A stretch of DNA of 64,000 nucleotides from Chitinophaga sedimenti (GCF_023156195.1 NZ_JAKUKA010000001.1:3596001-3660000); one strand, 5' to 3'; positions 30,213-40,148 are shown, counted from the stretch's first letter. Numbers and translations are program-made. Notes: generated from the letters alone by a model not told the origin.

Positions 30213-32494
30213 TTATTTGTTGACAGAAAATGAATATGGATAAGCAGTTTTATTTGTAGCTCTTGTTTTCTCCGGTGCAGCGGTCATGTTGATATTCACG
30301 GTACCGCCAGCCATCAGCGTTGTATGGCTGATCCAGGTTTTATCCCAGGCCTTTCCATTTACCTGCACCGCTTTTACATAGCGGTTCTCCTCGCTGTTGG
30401 CAGGTGCACTGATCACGAACTTCTTACCATTCTCCAGGTGCAGCGTCGCTTTCTTAAACAGCGGCGCACCTAACACGTACTGGTCGGTAGCCGGACAAAC
30501 AGGATAAAATCCGAGTGCGGAGAACACGTACCAGGCGGAAGTTTGCCCGTTATCTTCATCGCCGCAATAACCATCTGGAGTGGCTTTGTACAAGCGGTTC
30601 ATGATCTCGCGCACCCAATATTGCGTTTTCCAGGGCTCCCCTGCGTAGTTGTACAGGTAGGCCATATGCTGGATCGGCTGGTTGCCGTGTGCGTACTGTC
30701 CCATATTGGCGACCTGCATTTCGCGGATCTCGTGGATCACCCCTCCATAGTAGCTGTCATCGAAATCGGGCGCCATGATGAATACAGAATCCAGCATGCG
30801 TACGAACATTTCGCGGCCGCCCATCAGGTCCTGCAGCCCCCGGATGTCGTGGAATACGCTCCAGGTGTAATGCCAGCTATTACCCTCGGTAAATGCATCC
30901 CCCATTTCAACGGATTAAACGGCGTCTGGAACTTACCGTCTTCATTTTTACCGCGCATCAATTTAGTTTCCGGATCAAAGAGGTTGCGGTAGTTCATGCA
31001 ACGCTTTGCGTAGGTTTCGATCTCCGCAGCCGGGCGCTTCAACGCCACCGCCAGTTTCCAGATGGCGAAGTCGTCATATGCATATTCCAGCGTACGGGCA
31101 GCGTTCTCGTTGATACCCACGTTGTAAGGCACATAACCCAACGTGGTGTAATATTTCGCTCCTCTCCTGCCTACAGCGTCAATCGGACCTTCATTATTGG
31201 CACCTTTGATCATGGCTTCGTACAGGGTGTTGATGTCGTAACCACGCAGCCCCTTCATGTAAGCATCCGCTACTACAGATGCAGAATTATTGCCCACCAT
31301 GATGTTCTGGTAACCGGGGTTAGACCACTCCGGCAGCCAGCCGCCTTCTTTATAGTCGTTGATCAAACCTTCCTGCATTTCCTTATTAATAGCAGGAAAC
31401 ATCAAGTTTAAGAAAGGATATTGCGCGCGGAACGTATCCCAGAAGCCGGTACCGGCAAACATGTAACCAGGTGTTACTTTACCGGTGTACGGGCTGTAGT
31501 GGATAATATTACCCTGCGCATCTTTCTCATACAACTTTAAGGGGAAGAAAAGCATGCGGTAAAGCGTTGAATAAAACGTGCGCACCTGGTCTACCGTACC
31601 ACCTTCAACCGTGATACGGCCAAGCGTTTTGTTCCAGGTATCTTTCGCTTTATTCTTTACCGTTTCAAAATTATCAGTACCAATTTCCTTCAGGTTGATT
31701 TCCGCCTGCTCGAAACTGATGAAAGACGATGCCACTTTAGCGTTCACCGGTTTGCCCGCCGCCACGTTAAACTTCACGACCGCACCGGTATGGTTGCCTG
31801 TTTGCTCCGCGTCAGCAGTCTCCTTCCCGTCTTTCCACGCAAAAGAAGTTTCGAACGGCTCATCGAACACAATCACGAAATAGTTGCGGAAGTTTTTAGT
31901 CACGCCGCCGCTGTTGCGGGTGCTGTAACCAATTACCTTTCTTTCTGCAGGAATCACTTTAATATAAGAACCGCGATCGAACGCATCTACCACTACATAC
32001 GACCTGGCCGTTTTAGGGAAGGTGAAACGGAAAGCAGCCGCACGTTCGGTGGGTGTCATTTCCGCGGTTACATTATGGTCGGCGAGGTATACGCTATAGT
32101 AGTAAGGCTTTACCACTTCCGCTTTATGCGAAAACCAGCTGGCGCGGTCTTTTTCATTAAACTTAGGCGCACCGGTTACAGGCATGAGGGAGAACATACC
32201 ATAATCGTTCATCCAGGGAGAAGGCTGGTGTGTTTGCTTTAAACCACGGATCTTGCTGGCGCCGTAAGTGTACTGCCAGCCATCGCCCATGCCGCCTGTT
32301 TGCGGCGTCCAAAAGTTCATACCCCAGGGTAATGCAATACTCGGATAGGTATTACCATTGGATAACTCACCCCTGGAATCGGTACCCATCAGGGGATTTA
32401 CCCATTCCGCCGGGTCGGTGACAGGCCCCTGCACGTACTGCGCCTGGGCTTTGATGGACATTAACGCGAATGCCGCTACTATTACTTTCTTCAT
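30213..32494 (-). CDS. GH92 family glycoside hydrolase (alpha-mannosidase type)
   Basis: About 761 residues. Signal peptide MKKVIVAAFALMSIKAQAQ, then the GH92 N-terminal domain (WVNPLMGTDSRGELSNGNTYPSIALPWGMNFW) and catalytic domain (FAGTGFWDTFRAQYPFLNLM; NEGPIDAVGRRGAKYYTTLGYVP; GYCGDEDNGQTSAWYVFSALGFYPVCP). The Glu-Asp rich segments coordinate the catalytic calcium and act as acid/base. GH92 enzymes remove alpha-linked mannose from N-glycans or yeast-type mannans. One G is missing from the G5 run near 30900; correction gives PLKWGDAFTEGNSW. Pairing with a peptidase-like gene suggests glycoprotein use. Confidence 0.92.
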
Positions 32495-32725
32495 ATGCTG
32501 TTGACTTCCCGTTCAGGGATACTGTTTTCTGGTTGTTTTAGGTTGATTCTAAACCCTCTTTAACAGGGAGGCTGAACCGGTTTTGCAAAATGATCAGCAA
32601 TATACGTATTGCTGTTCGTTTCTGAAGAGGAATGTGGCCGCCCGTCTCTCTCTTTTTCCCCGCTTTTCCGCTTTGGCGGACGGTAAACAGCAAAGCGGCG
32701 GCCACTCCTTATTTTATATGATTGG
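32495..32725. other. Intergenic region with a long hairpin
   Basis: Upstream region of GH92. GGAATGTGGCCGCC at about 32629-32643 and GGCGGCCACTCC at about 32697-32708 form the base of a long stem with further pairing inside (CGGACGG, CCGCTTTGGCGG). It could terminate a minus-strand transcript from 32726-33183 before the GH92 promoter. No gene seen. Confidence 0.45.
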
Positions 32726-33054
32726 TTATTTTTCCTTATGGATGTGAAGCTGCGGACTGGCAGCATTGTAATGGTTGATGTTCGATTCGCTTAAAGATAA
32801 TATTTGCCTTTTGCCTATGCCATGCTTCGGTAAAAGGTTACGATTGATCAACAATTCCCTGGTCCCGATGCGGGGGATAAACACGGTCACGCCCACACCG
32901 ATGACATTTACATGACGCGCGCCGCTTTAAACTGCAAGGGCGCAGAGACCTGCGCCCTATAAACAGCTTTTGCTGTTGCTCGTCTAATAATAACCAAATC
33001 ATTAAGTGGTAACAGCGGTACAGGCGGCGGCACAATGCCGTCGCCATAGTAGCT
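32726..33054 (-). other. Possible broken small gene, minus strand
   Basis: Two abutting open frames. 33054-32908 reads YYGDGIVPPPVPLLPLNDLV and on to QFKAAR; 32926-32726 reads VNVIGVGVTVFIPRIG, ELLINRNLLPKH and INHYNAASPQLHIHKEK-stop. A single indel near 32915 would join them to about 107 residues, but no start codon is visible. Two hairpins inside (AACAGC-AAAA-GCTGTT and GGGCGCAG-GTCT-CTGCGCCC, about 32938-32980) argue that at least part is non-coding. No family recognised. Confidence 0.25.
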
Positions 33055-33073
33055 TTATTTATAGTTAGTTGAA

Positions 33074-33183
33074 TTATACACGGCAGGTACAGGCCGGACA
33101 GCAGGCGCAGCTGGTTACCGCCGCGCCCCTGCCCGTTGTTCAGGCTGAACTTCTTTATTAAGGTTGATGTTTAATTTCTGTGG
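33074..33183 (-). CDS. Candidate RiPP (lanthipeptide-like) precursor peptide, frame broken
   Basis: On the minus strand the frame reads KLNINLNKEVQPEQRAG. This resembles the LxLNKE-type leader of Bacteroidota class I lanthipeptide and related RiPP precursors. It stops after RAGARR, but one more G in the GGGG run near 33126 gives RAGG-AAVTSCACCPACTCRV-stop: a Gly-Gly leader cleavage site followed by a 16-residue core with five cysteines plus Thr and Ser. No ATG lies in frame; a GTG at about 33195 would serve with one further indel. No modification enzyme is in the window. The indel rate elsewhere makes the correction reasonable, but this remains a proposal. Confidence 0.4.
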
Positions 33184-33251
33184 TTAAAATTACCACGGTA
33201 TTGTGCGACAAGCTGTTAACGGACCTCAAACACATTGTTAACAGAAATTAA
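33171..33251. repeat. Nested inverted repeats upstream of the histidine kinase
   Basis: TTAATTTCTG (33171-33180) and CAGAAATTAA (33242-33251) are perfect inverted copies. Inside, CTGTTAAC (33213-33220) and GTTAACAG (33236-33243) form another pair, and GTGGT/ACCAC (33180-33196) a small stem. Such symmetry between divergent transcripts suggests an operator, possibly for the adjacent response regulator. Confidence 0.45.
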
Positions 33252-33304
33252 ATGGCGGTAAAATAGTATTACACCATGTGAAGAATGTCTATCTTCAAGC
33301 CGCT

Positions 33305-34737
33305 ATGTTCAATGTACGTTCGTCTATCGCGTTGCTCAGGGTCACCGCCATCGCCAGTTTCCTGGTACTATCGTCGGTGTTGTTTTTCCTGTTATACAAC
33401 ACGTATGAGTTGAAGAACCAGCACTATTTCCTGGAAGAAAAGAAATGGATCGAAGAGGAATACGGCCGCAATGTCCGCGATGATAAAATGTTTCCCGGCG
33501 GCGCCAAACTCATTGAAACGTACGTCAACAAGTACATGTACGAGTTCGAGCGGCTGTATCATACCGATAGAAAAGCATTTGATATTTTCAGCCAGCAGGT
33601 GATGGACAGCACCTTTGCTTTACTCAGGCAACACAACAGTCTTGACAGCATCATACAGGAAACCCGCCGCAAATACAACCTGCAGCGCGAGCTGGCGTAT
33701 TCGCTCACCGTACGGCTGGTGGATGTAAACTTTGCCAAAGACAAAGCCGTGCCGTTGTTCAGTCTCAATACACCGCACGACCTCATTCGCGCCGTCAGCA
33801 TCGATCAATACGGCGCCCACATCGGCGGCACATTGAAAGACCTGAACGAACAAAACCTGATCACCCGGCTTACCATCAGTTCCAGTATTGACTACAGCTA
33901 CCGGATCGCCTACAGTTTGCATGTAGATACACCGAACCGCAAACTCGCCATCCTGCGACTGATGCTCCCGAACCTCTTGCTGTCGCTGTTTTCTATACTG
34001 GCGGTGGTGACGATCTATTACATCACGTTCCGCAACTGGCAAAAGCAGAAGAAGCTGTCCGAAATGAAATCGGATTTCATCAACAGTATTACACATGAAT
34101 TCCATACACCTCTATCGGCGATCCTGGTAGCGAATCAAAGTTTGCGAAATGGCAAAATCATCGCCAACCAACAGAATATTCCGCCACTCACCGATGTGAT
34201 CCAGCGGCAGGCCGAGCGCCTGAAAAACCTCATCGGCCAGGTACTGAACATTACCACGATGGACCAGACGCCGGTAAACATGCGCCCACAATCGCTGCAT
34301 GCCCTGCTCGAAGAAATCATGCTCGATTACCGCCTGAAAACTGCCGGCACCAATGTGCAGCTCAGCTTCGTAAAAGAAGCCACGCATGATGAAGTAATGG
34401 CCGATCCATTCTGGATAACCACACTGCTGCTGAACATCTGGACAATGGCGTGAAGTATAACACGCAAACCAATAAAACGATCGACGTTAAAACATCCTCC
34501 GATAAAAAGAATATATACATCCGCGTAAAAGATAACGGTATCGGGATGGATACGGATACGCAAGAAAAGGTGTTTGATAAGTTTTACCGGAACATCAAAA
34601 ATAATAACCAGCAGATTAAAGGACTGGGGTTAGGATTGTACTACGCGAAACAGGCGATAGACGCGCATCACTGGAAAATCAGCGTACAGAGCACGCCCGG
34701 CGAAGGCAGCACCTTCACCATCACCATTCCCTTTTAA
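33305..34737 (+). CDS. Membrane sensor histidine kinase
   Basis: About 477 residues. TM1 (about 10-32: VTAIASFLVLSSVLFFLLY) and TM2 (about 224-244: LLLSLFSILAVVTIYYITF) flank a periplasmic sensor of about 190 residues. The cytoplasmic part has the H box HEFHTPLSAILVANQSL (His about 264), N box LDNGVKYNTQ, G1 DNGIGMD and G2 GLGLGLYYAK. One base is missing near 34440; correction turns NIWTMA-stop into NILDNGVKYNT. ATG 33305 is chosen; a GTG at 33278 would add nine residues. Its response regulator follows after 9 bases. Confidence 0.88.
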
Positions 34738-34746
34738 ATAGTGAGC

Positions 34747-35453
34747 ATGAAACCGAAAATTTTATTGATAGAAGACGAAACGGATTTGGGCAACGTGGTG
34801 CGCCAGTACCGGAGATCATGGATTTTGAGGTTACATGGTACCAGCAGAGTACCAAAGCCCTGCTGCACTTCCAGTCAAATCCCCAGCAGTACAATATCCT
34901 GCTCATCGATGTCAGCATTCCCGACATGGACGGTTTTACACTGGCGCAGGAAGTGATCAAAGTGAACGAGCATGTGCCGTTCCTGTTCCTCACCGCGCGC
35001 AACGAGCGTGCGGACCGGTTGCACGGACTAAAAATCGGCGCCGATGATTACATTACCAAACCTTTCGATATCGACGAGCTGGTGCTGCGCATCCGGAATA
35101 TCCTGAAACGCCACCAGCACGCCGCTCCCCTGGAGCCCGGCAACCGCAACTTCATCGAACGCGGCGATGTAAAATTTTATCCGGAAGCATTTAAACTCCT
35201 CATCGGCCCCCATAAAGAAATCATCTTAACACCGCGGGAAGCAGAGCTGCTCGGCTTCCTCTTCCAACACGAAAATCGCATCCTCAAGAGGGAAGACATC
35301 TTAAAACAACTCTGGGGAGATAATGATTATTTCCTCGGGCGCAGCCTGGACGTATTTGTTTCCCGCCTGCGTAAACACACGGGCAAATCCGCCATGGTCA
35401 GCATCGACAATGTGTATGGTGTGGGATTTATTTTTAATGTGTCGGCCCGGTAA
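34747..35453 (+). CDS. OmpR family response regulator
   Basis: About 235 residues. Receiver domain with IEDE acid pair, phospho-acceptor Asp near residue 54 in LLIDVSIPDMDG, and Lys in YITKPF; C-terminal winged helix with LTPREAELLGFLFQHENRILKREDILKQLWG and SLDVFVSRLRKH. One base is missing near 34812; correction gives VVRQYLEIMDFEVTWYQQ. It forms an operon with the kinase. A tandem repeat typical of OmpR-family binding sites lies 28 bases past its stop. Confidence 0.9.
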
Positions 35454-35480
35454 TGTCCGGAAACTGTCATTCGTCGCCTG

Positions 35481-35518
35481 TTTTCCCGATTGCGTAAATC
35501 ATTTTCCCGATTGCGTAA
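35481..35518 (+). promoter_or_regulatory. Tandem 17-bp repeat, probable response-regulator binding site
   Basis: TTTTCCCGATTGCGTAA occurs identically at 35481-35497 and 35502-35518, a period of 21 bp or two helical turns. It ends 21 bases before a -7 element and lies between the response-regulator gene and the TonB receptor gene. Direct repeats with this phasing are the usual OmpR-family operator form. Confidence 0.6.
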
Positions 35519-35539
35519 GCCGGTTGATCAGCATGCCTC

Positions 35540-35547
35540 TACCTTTG
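35540..35547 (+). promoter_or_regulatory. Bacteroidota -7 element, TACCTTTG
   Basis: TAnnTTTG match, 20 bases before the TonB receptor ATG and directly downstream of the tandem repeats. Confidence 0.5.
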
Positions 35548-35567
35548 CCAAAATTTTCTAGTAAGGC

Positions 35568-37959
35568 ATGAAGTATATATTGAAGCTGGTCTTGATCTTC
35601 CTCCCGTTTGCCGCCATGGCAAGTAACGAGAATCCCGATGCGTTTGGCATTATCCGCGGAACGGTATTAACGTCCGACGGAACACCAGCACCCGGCGTAA
35701 CGATCCAGATCGTAGAACGTAAGAAAGGCGAAGTAACCAACAGCGAAGGTGTTTATATTATCCGCAGGCTCCCGGCCGGCACTTACACCCTCCAAATTTC
35801 CTTAATAGGATATGAAACGATTTCCGAAACCGTAATGGTGGAAGAAGACAAAACGACCACGGCTAACTTCCGCCTGAAAGCCTCCGAACGAGAGCTCCAG
35901 GCCGTAGAAGTGGTGAGTAATAAGTTCGCAAATAAAGAATCACAACAGGTTGCACGCCTGCCGATCCGCAACCTGGAAAATCCGCAGGTATACACTACCA
36001 TCAATAAAGAGCTGTTGAAAGAACAGGTAGTAACCAATTTTGACGATGCACTGAAAAATGCACCGGGCATTAACAAGTTGTGGGCGGCTACCGGCCGCGG
36101 TGGCGATGGCATGGGCTACTATTCCCTCCGTGGCTTTTCGTTGCAGCCTAAACTGGTAAACGGGTTGGCCGGCGCCGCCAACGGCACGCCCGATCCCGCC
36201 AACATGGAGCGCATAGAAGTGATTAAAGGTCCATCTGGTACTTTGTTTGGCAGCAGCGTATCGTACTTCGGCGGTCTTATTAACGTAGTTACCAAAAACC
36301 ACAGGAAGGTTTTAAAGCGGAAGTTGGCTATACCGGCGGCTCTTACGGCCTCAACCGCATTACGGCCAACATCAATACCCCCTTGGATTCCGCTGGCAAA
36401 GCACTGTTCCGCCTGAACGCCGCGTACCACTACGAAGGCAGCTGGCAGGACGCAGGTTTTAAGAAATCGTTCTTTATCGCTCCCAGCCTTACCTACAAAG
36501 TGAGCGACCGCAGCACCACGGAGTTCCGCGCCGAAATCCAGCAGGCTGAAGGCACCAACGCCCCGTCATACTTCCTGCCACGCGGCATAGCCCTGCAACA
36601 GTTCAGTCCCGATGATCTTAAAATAGACTTTACCCGCTCCTGGACCGGCAACGATATTACCATCAAAACGCCGGTGCTGAATATATTTGGTAAAATGACC
36701 AATAAAATCGGCGACCACTGGATATCTGAAACCAACGTTTCTACCAGTACCCGCAAATCACAGGGCGTTTATTCGTACCACAGCATTCGTCCTACAGGCG
36801 ACTCGCTGCAACGCTGGGTAAATAACCAGGATGCCACCAATATGTTTATTGACCTGCAGCAGAACTTTACCGGCGATTTCAACATCGGCCAGTTCCGTAA
36901 CAGGGTGGTAGCCGGCGTGGATTACCTGTTTATCCGCAACGACAATAATGCCAGCCCCTATATTCCTTTCGACACTGTAAGAGCAATGAACCCGGGCGCC
37001 CGTTATGGCACCCTCACTTCGTCTGCCATAACCGCGAAAATGGCGAACCTGGCGAACAGTAAAACCCGCACGGAAACCAGTACGTACAGTGCTTATGTAT
37101 CCGACGTGTTCAACATCACCGAGCAGCTGAATGTAATGGCCAGCCTGCGTGTGGACTACTTCGAGAACAAAGGATCGTATAACATGACTTCCGGCACCAC
37201 CACAGCGAACAGTGCTTTTTACCAAACGGCCTTCTCGCCAAAATTTGGCGCGGTGTACGAAATCCTTAAAAACAAACTGTCTGTTTTCGGTAACTACATG
37301 AACGGCTTCAGCAACGTAGCGCCGCGCGCACAGGGCGATGGCACCGTTACTACGTTTAAACCCCAACAGGCCAACCAGTGGGAAGCCGGTATTAAAAGCG
37401 AATTGCTCGGCGGTAAACTCACCGGTAGCCTGAGCTACTACGACATTTATGTAAAAGATGTAGTAATCAACGATCCTACCCGCGCCAACTTCTTTATCCG
37501 GGAAGGCAACGTGGCAGTAAAGGTTTTGAAGCCGAAGTGATCGCCAATCCCGTTCGTGGCCTGAACATCGTGGCGGGTTACTCCTACAACGATGCGAAAA
37601 ATGAAAACACCGTAGCCGATACAAAAGGGCTGCGCCCGGTAGATGCAGGTCCTAAACACCTCGCAAACGCCCGGATCAGCTACAAACTTGACGGCGTAAA
37701 CGACATTGTGAATGGCCTGGGACTTGGCTTCGGTGGCAACTACGCCTCAGAAAACATCGTGGTAAACACGATTACCACCGGCCAGTTTATCCTGCCGTCC
37801 TACACCGTGTTTAATGCGTCGCTGTTTTACGACAAACCGAAATACCGCATCGGTTTCAAATTGGACAACCTGACAAACGAGCGTTACTACTCCGGCTGGA
37901 CCACCATCGAGGTGAACATGCCGCGGCGTTTCTCCGGCAACCTGACGTTGAAGTTTTAA
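35568..37959 (+). CDS. TonB-dependent siderophore-type receptor
   Basis: About 798 residues. Signal peptide MKYILKLVLIFLPFAAMA; carboxypeptidase-regulatory-like domain (IIRGTVLTSDGTPAPGVTIQI); plug with GDGMGYYSLRGFSLQPKLVNG and IEVIKGPSGTLFG; 22-strand barrel ending in FKLDNLTNERYYSGWTTIEV and a terminal Phe. The plug style fits FhuA/FecA-type ferric-siderophore receptors rather than SusC. Two indels: a lost A in A5 near 36296 (correct read VTKKPQEGFKAEVGYTGGSYG) and a lost base near 37517 (correct read SKGFEAEVIANPVRG). Its upstream repeats suggest control by the kinase/regulator pair. Confidence 0.88.
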
Positions 37960-37978
37960 TGCTTCGTACTATTATAGC

Positions 37979-38009
37979 GAAGGGCTGGTCAGTAGACCGG
38001 CCCTTTCTT
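37979..38009 (+). terminator. Terminator after the TonB receptor gene
   Basis: AAGGGCTGGTC-AGTA-GACCGGCCCTT followed by TCTTTATC, 20 bases after the stop codon. Confidence 0.7.
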
Positions 38010-38021
38010 TATCTACTGCTC

Positions 38022-39307
38022 CGTCCTGAAATAAGTTGACACTTAAAACGAACTTATTATGGGAAACAATGATTTCACTAGATTTAAGCGAACGCAGAAG
38101 AGTTATAGCTTAGCCTTTAAATTACAGGTAGTTGGTGAAATAGAACGAGGAGAGCTCAATTTTGACCAGGCTGATCGAAAGTATGGGATTCAGGGACATT
38201 GTACGATAGCAAATTGGTTTAAAAAACATAGTAACTTAGATTGGAAAGAACTTCCAACTATGTCTACACAAAAGACGCCTGAACAACGTATTAAAGAACT
38301 AGAAGCCCTTTTAGCCAGGGAGAAAGAAAAAGTTCATGTACTTAATACCGCTATTGATATAGCCAACGATATGCTGAAAACGGATATCCGAAAAAGTATA
38401 TGCCCGAACAGTCCAGCAAGCCCAAGCCCCGCTCTTAGGGGTAAATGGCGTATGTAAGCTGCTGGGATACAGCCGACAAGCCTACTACAAGCACAAAACT
38501 GATCGGGCTCACAGATATCAGGAGCTACGCCAGGTTAGGGAGATGGTGATGAAAACCAGGGCTGGTATGCCCAGATTGGGCACACGTAAGCTGTATAATT
38601 TAATTAAACCATGGCTGCATAAGGATTCAATTAAAATTGGGCGAGACGTTCTGTTTAAATTTTTGAAGGCAGAGCATTTATTGATCCGCCCTCGGAAGAG
38701 ATATATTCAAACGACCAACTCAAAGCATTGGCTGCGAAAGTATCCAAACCTTACTAAATCAATGACTATCAATAAGCCAGAGCAGCTTTGGGTAACAGAT
38801 ATTACTTATTTGAAAACACTTGATGGAAATCTATACCTGAACATGATCACAGATGCTTATAGTCGTAAGATCGTTGGATACAGTATAAGTGATAATATGG
38901 AGGCGCTCACCATAGCCACGGCGTTAAAAATGGCGGTTGGAAATCGTATTTATAAGCATCCACTGGTGCATCATTCGGACAGAGGATTACAATATTGTAG
39001 TAAAGAGTACGTTAGAATTGCCCTCGCCAATAATATACAGATGAGTATGACCGAAAACGGCGATCCTTACGAGAATGCGCTCGCCGAAAGGATGAATAGA
39101 ACGATAAAGGAGGAGTTTTTACTTGATGAACTAAGAGTAAACAGCTCCAATACTGTAAAAATGGTGCATGAGTCAATTGCTATATACAACAGCAAAAGAC
39201 CACATCTATCTTTAAACTATCGAACGCCTGATAGTGTACATCAAAAAAATATCCCAGCCGCAAAAAGCAACTGGGATGATATTTTAACCGTCAACTTTTT
39301 CAGGACG
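38022..39307 (+). mobile_element. IS3-family insertion sequence
   Basis: About 1.29 kb with terminal inverted repeats: left CGTCCTGAAATAAGTTGAC (38022-38040), right GTCAACTTTTTCAGGACG (39290-39307). The right end matches the left at all but one position if one T is restored to the T5 run. It carries orfA and orfB. No clear target duplication is visible at the ends. It lies between the TonB receptor terminator and a thioredoxin-fold gene. Confidence 0.85.
38059..38438 (+). CDS. IS3-family transposase OrfA
   Basis: About 127 residues. Helix-turn-helix of the transposase_8 type (KSYSLAFKLQVVGEIERGELNFDQADRKYGIQGHCTIANWFKKH) followed by a leucine-zipper-like coiled coil (RIKELEALLAREKEKVHVLNTAIDIANDML). 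As read it runs to 38457 in a wrong frame; one A restored to the A5 run at 38391-38395 gives DIRKKYMPEQSSKPKPRS-stop at 38438, typical for this group. Confidence 0.82.
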
Positions 39308-39379
39308 ATTCATACTGCCCTCCCGGACTGGTTCTCCAAAAACCCATTATCTTTAAGAAACAAAAAAGCATCACGATGA
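38396..39379 (+). CDS. IS3-family transposase OrfB (rve integrase)
   Basis: Catalytic DDE subunit. N-terminal part QAPLLGVNGVCKLLGYSRQAYY, then the rve core: LWVTDITYLK (first Asp), VHHSDRGLQYCSKEY (second Asp) and NALAERMNRTIKEEF (Glu). It lacks its own good start codon and overlaps OrfA, as expected if made by -1 frameshifting. As read it passes through the right inverted repeat to 39379. With the T6 repair the OrfB frame would continue, without a stop, into the ATG of the following thioredoxin-fold gene. Confidence 0.85.
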   Translation, partial: VYARTVQQAQAPLLGVNGVCKLLGYSRQAYYKHKTDRAHRYQELRQVREMVMKTRAGMPRLGTRKLYNLIKPWLHKDSIKIGRDVLFKFLKAEHLLIRPRKRYIQTTNSKHWLRKYPNLTKSMTINKPEQLWVTDITYLKTLDGNLYLNMITDAYSRKIVGYSISDNMEALTIATALKMAVGNRIYKHPLVHHSDRGLQYCSKEYVRIALANNIQMSMTENGDPYENALAERMNRTIKEEFLLDELRVNSSNTVKMVHESIAIYNSKRPHLSLNYRTPDSVHQKNIPAAKSNWDDILTVNFFRTIHTALPDWFSKNPLSLRNKKASR

Positions 39380-39936
39380 AAGTATACTTCCTTCCCTTAC
39401 TGTTATTGCTGGGCACTGCTGCTCTCGCACAACAGCAAACGGCGCCCAGCACTTCCGCAATATTGAAAGAAGCCACTACCGTTGCAGCAAAAGAAAATAA
39501 AAAGGTATTCCTCATTTTTCACGCTTCCTGGTGCGGCTGGTGCCATAAGATGGATACAGCTATGAGCACGCTGCCGTGCAAACCGCTGTTCGATAAAAAC
39601 TTCGTGGTACGCCACATCGTTGTAAAGGAAACCGATAAGCACAAAGCCGACGAAAATGCCGGTGGCGACGAATTGATGGCAGAATATGGCGCCGGCAGGT
39701 CGGGCATTCCCTATTGGATCATCTTCGATAAAAATGGTAAAGCACTGGCCGATTCGCAAATTCGTCCAGATGGCGCGGACATGCACACTTCCGGTGAAAA
39801 TGTAGGTTGTCCCGCCAGCGAAAAAGAAGTGAATTACTTTATTAAAGTGTTGAAACAAACCGCGAAACTGTCTGACAAAGAACTGGCAACGATCACCGCC
39901 CGCTTTCGCAAAATTGAAACGGACATGCGTCACTAA
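39376..39936 (+). CDS. Exported thioredoxin-fold protein (CGWC)
   Basis: 186 residues. Signal peptide MKVYFLPLLLLLGTAALAQ; a thioredoxin fold with FHASWCGWCHKMD (Cys53, Cys56), extra Cys in STLPCKPLFD and GCPASE, and cis-proline in SGIPYWIIFDKNGK. Resembles periplasmic thioredoxin-like proteins of the DUF255/Thioredoxin_7 type. The IS lies just upstream and may have replaced its native promoter. Intact. Confidence 0.85.
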   Translation: MKVYFLPLLLLLGTAALAQQQTAPSTSAILKEATTVAAKENKKVFLIFHASWCGWCHKMDTAMSTLPCKPLFDKNFVVRHIVVKETDKHKADENAGGDELMAEYGAGRSGIPYWIIFDKNGKALADSQIRPDGADMHTSGENVGCPASEKEVNYFIKVLKQTAKLSDKELATITARFRKIETDMRH

Positions 39937-40118
39937 GCAATTATGTGCCGGCTTCACGTCAGGGGCCGGCACTCATCACCGCGCGCGTATAATTTAATTT
40001 ACTGTTACTGTCAACCCCGCCAACTTACCATGTTCCCATGTTAGCGCCCAAATCCTCCCCCATACTGCCATTGCTGCAACTATCAATTTCTTCGATATGA
40101 ACATCAGATCAATCAATA

Positions 40119-40148
40119 TTTGTGCAAAGAGAAACCGGCCTACTTTAG
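40119..40148 (+). promoter_or_regulatory. Promoter of trxA
   Basis: TTTG at 40119-40122, 18 bases, then TACTTTAG at 40141-40148, 18 bases before the ATG. The best match in the window to the Bacteroidota TTTG/TAnnTTTG promoter. The preceding 180 bases after 39936 hold only a weak TGCCGGC/GCCGGCA hairpin. Confidence 0.6.

Noticed and set aside
32838..33047. 69-codon minus-strand ORF beginning MATALCRRLYRC
   Set aside because: It has an ATG but its codons are poor and it crosses two hairpins; the other frames look more protein-like.
38010..39320. Target-site duplication of the IS3 element
   Set aside because: Bases next to the inverted repeats (ctactgctc and attcatact) do not match at the boundaries.
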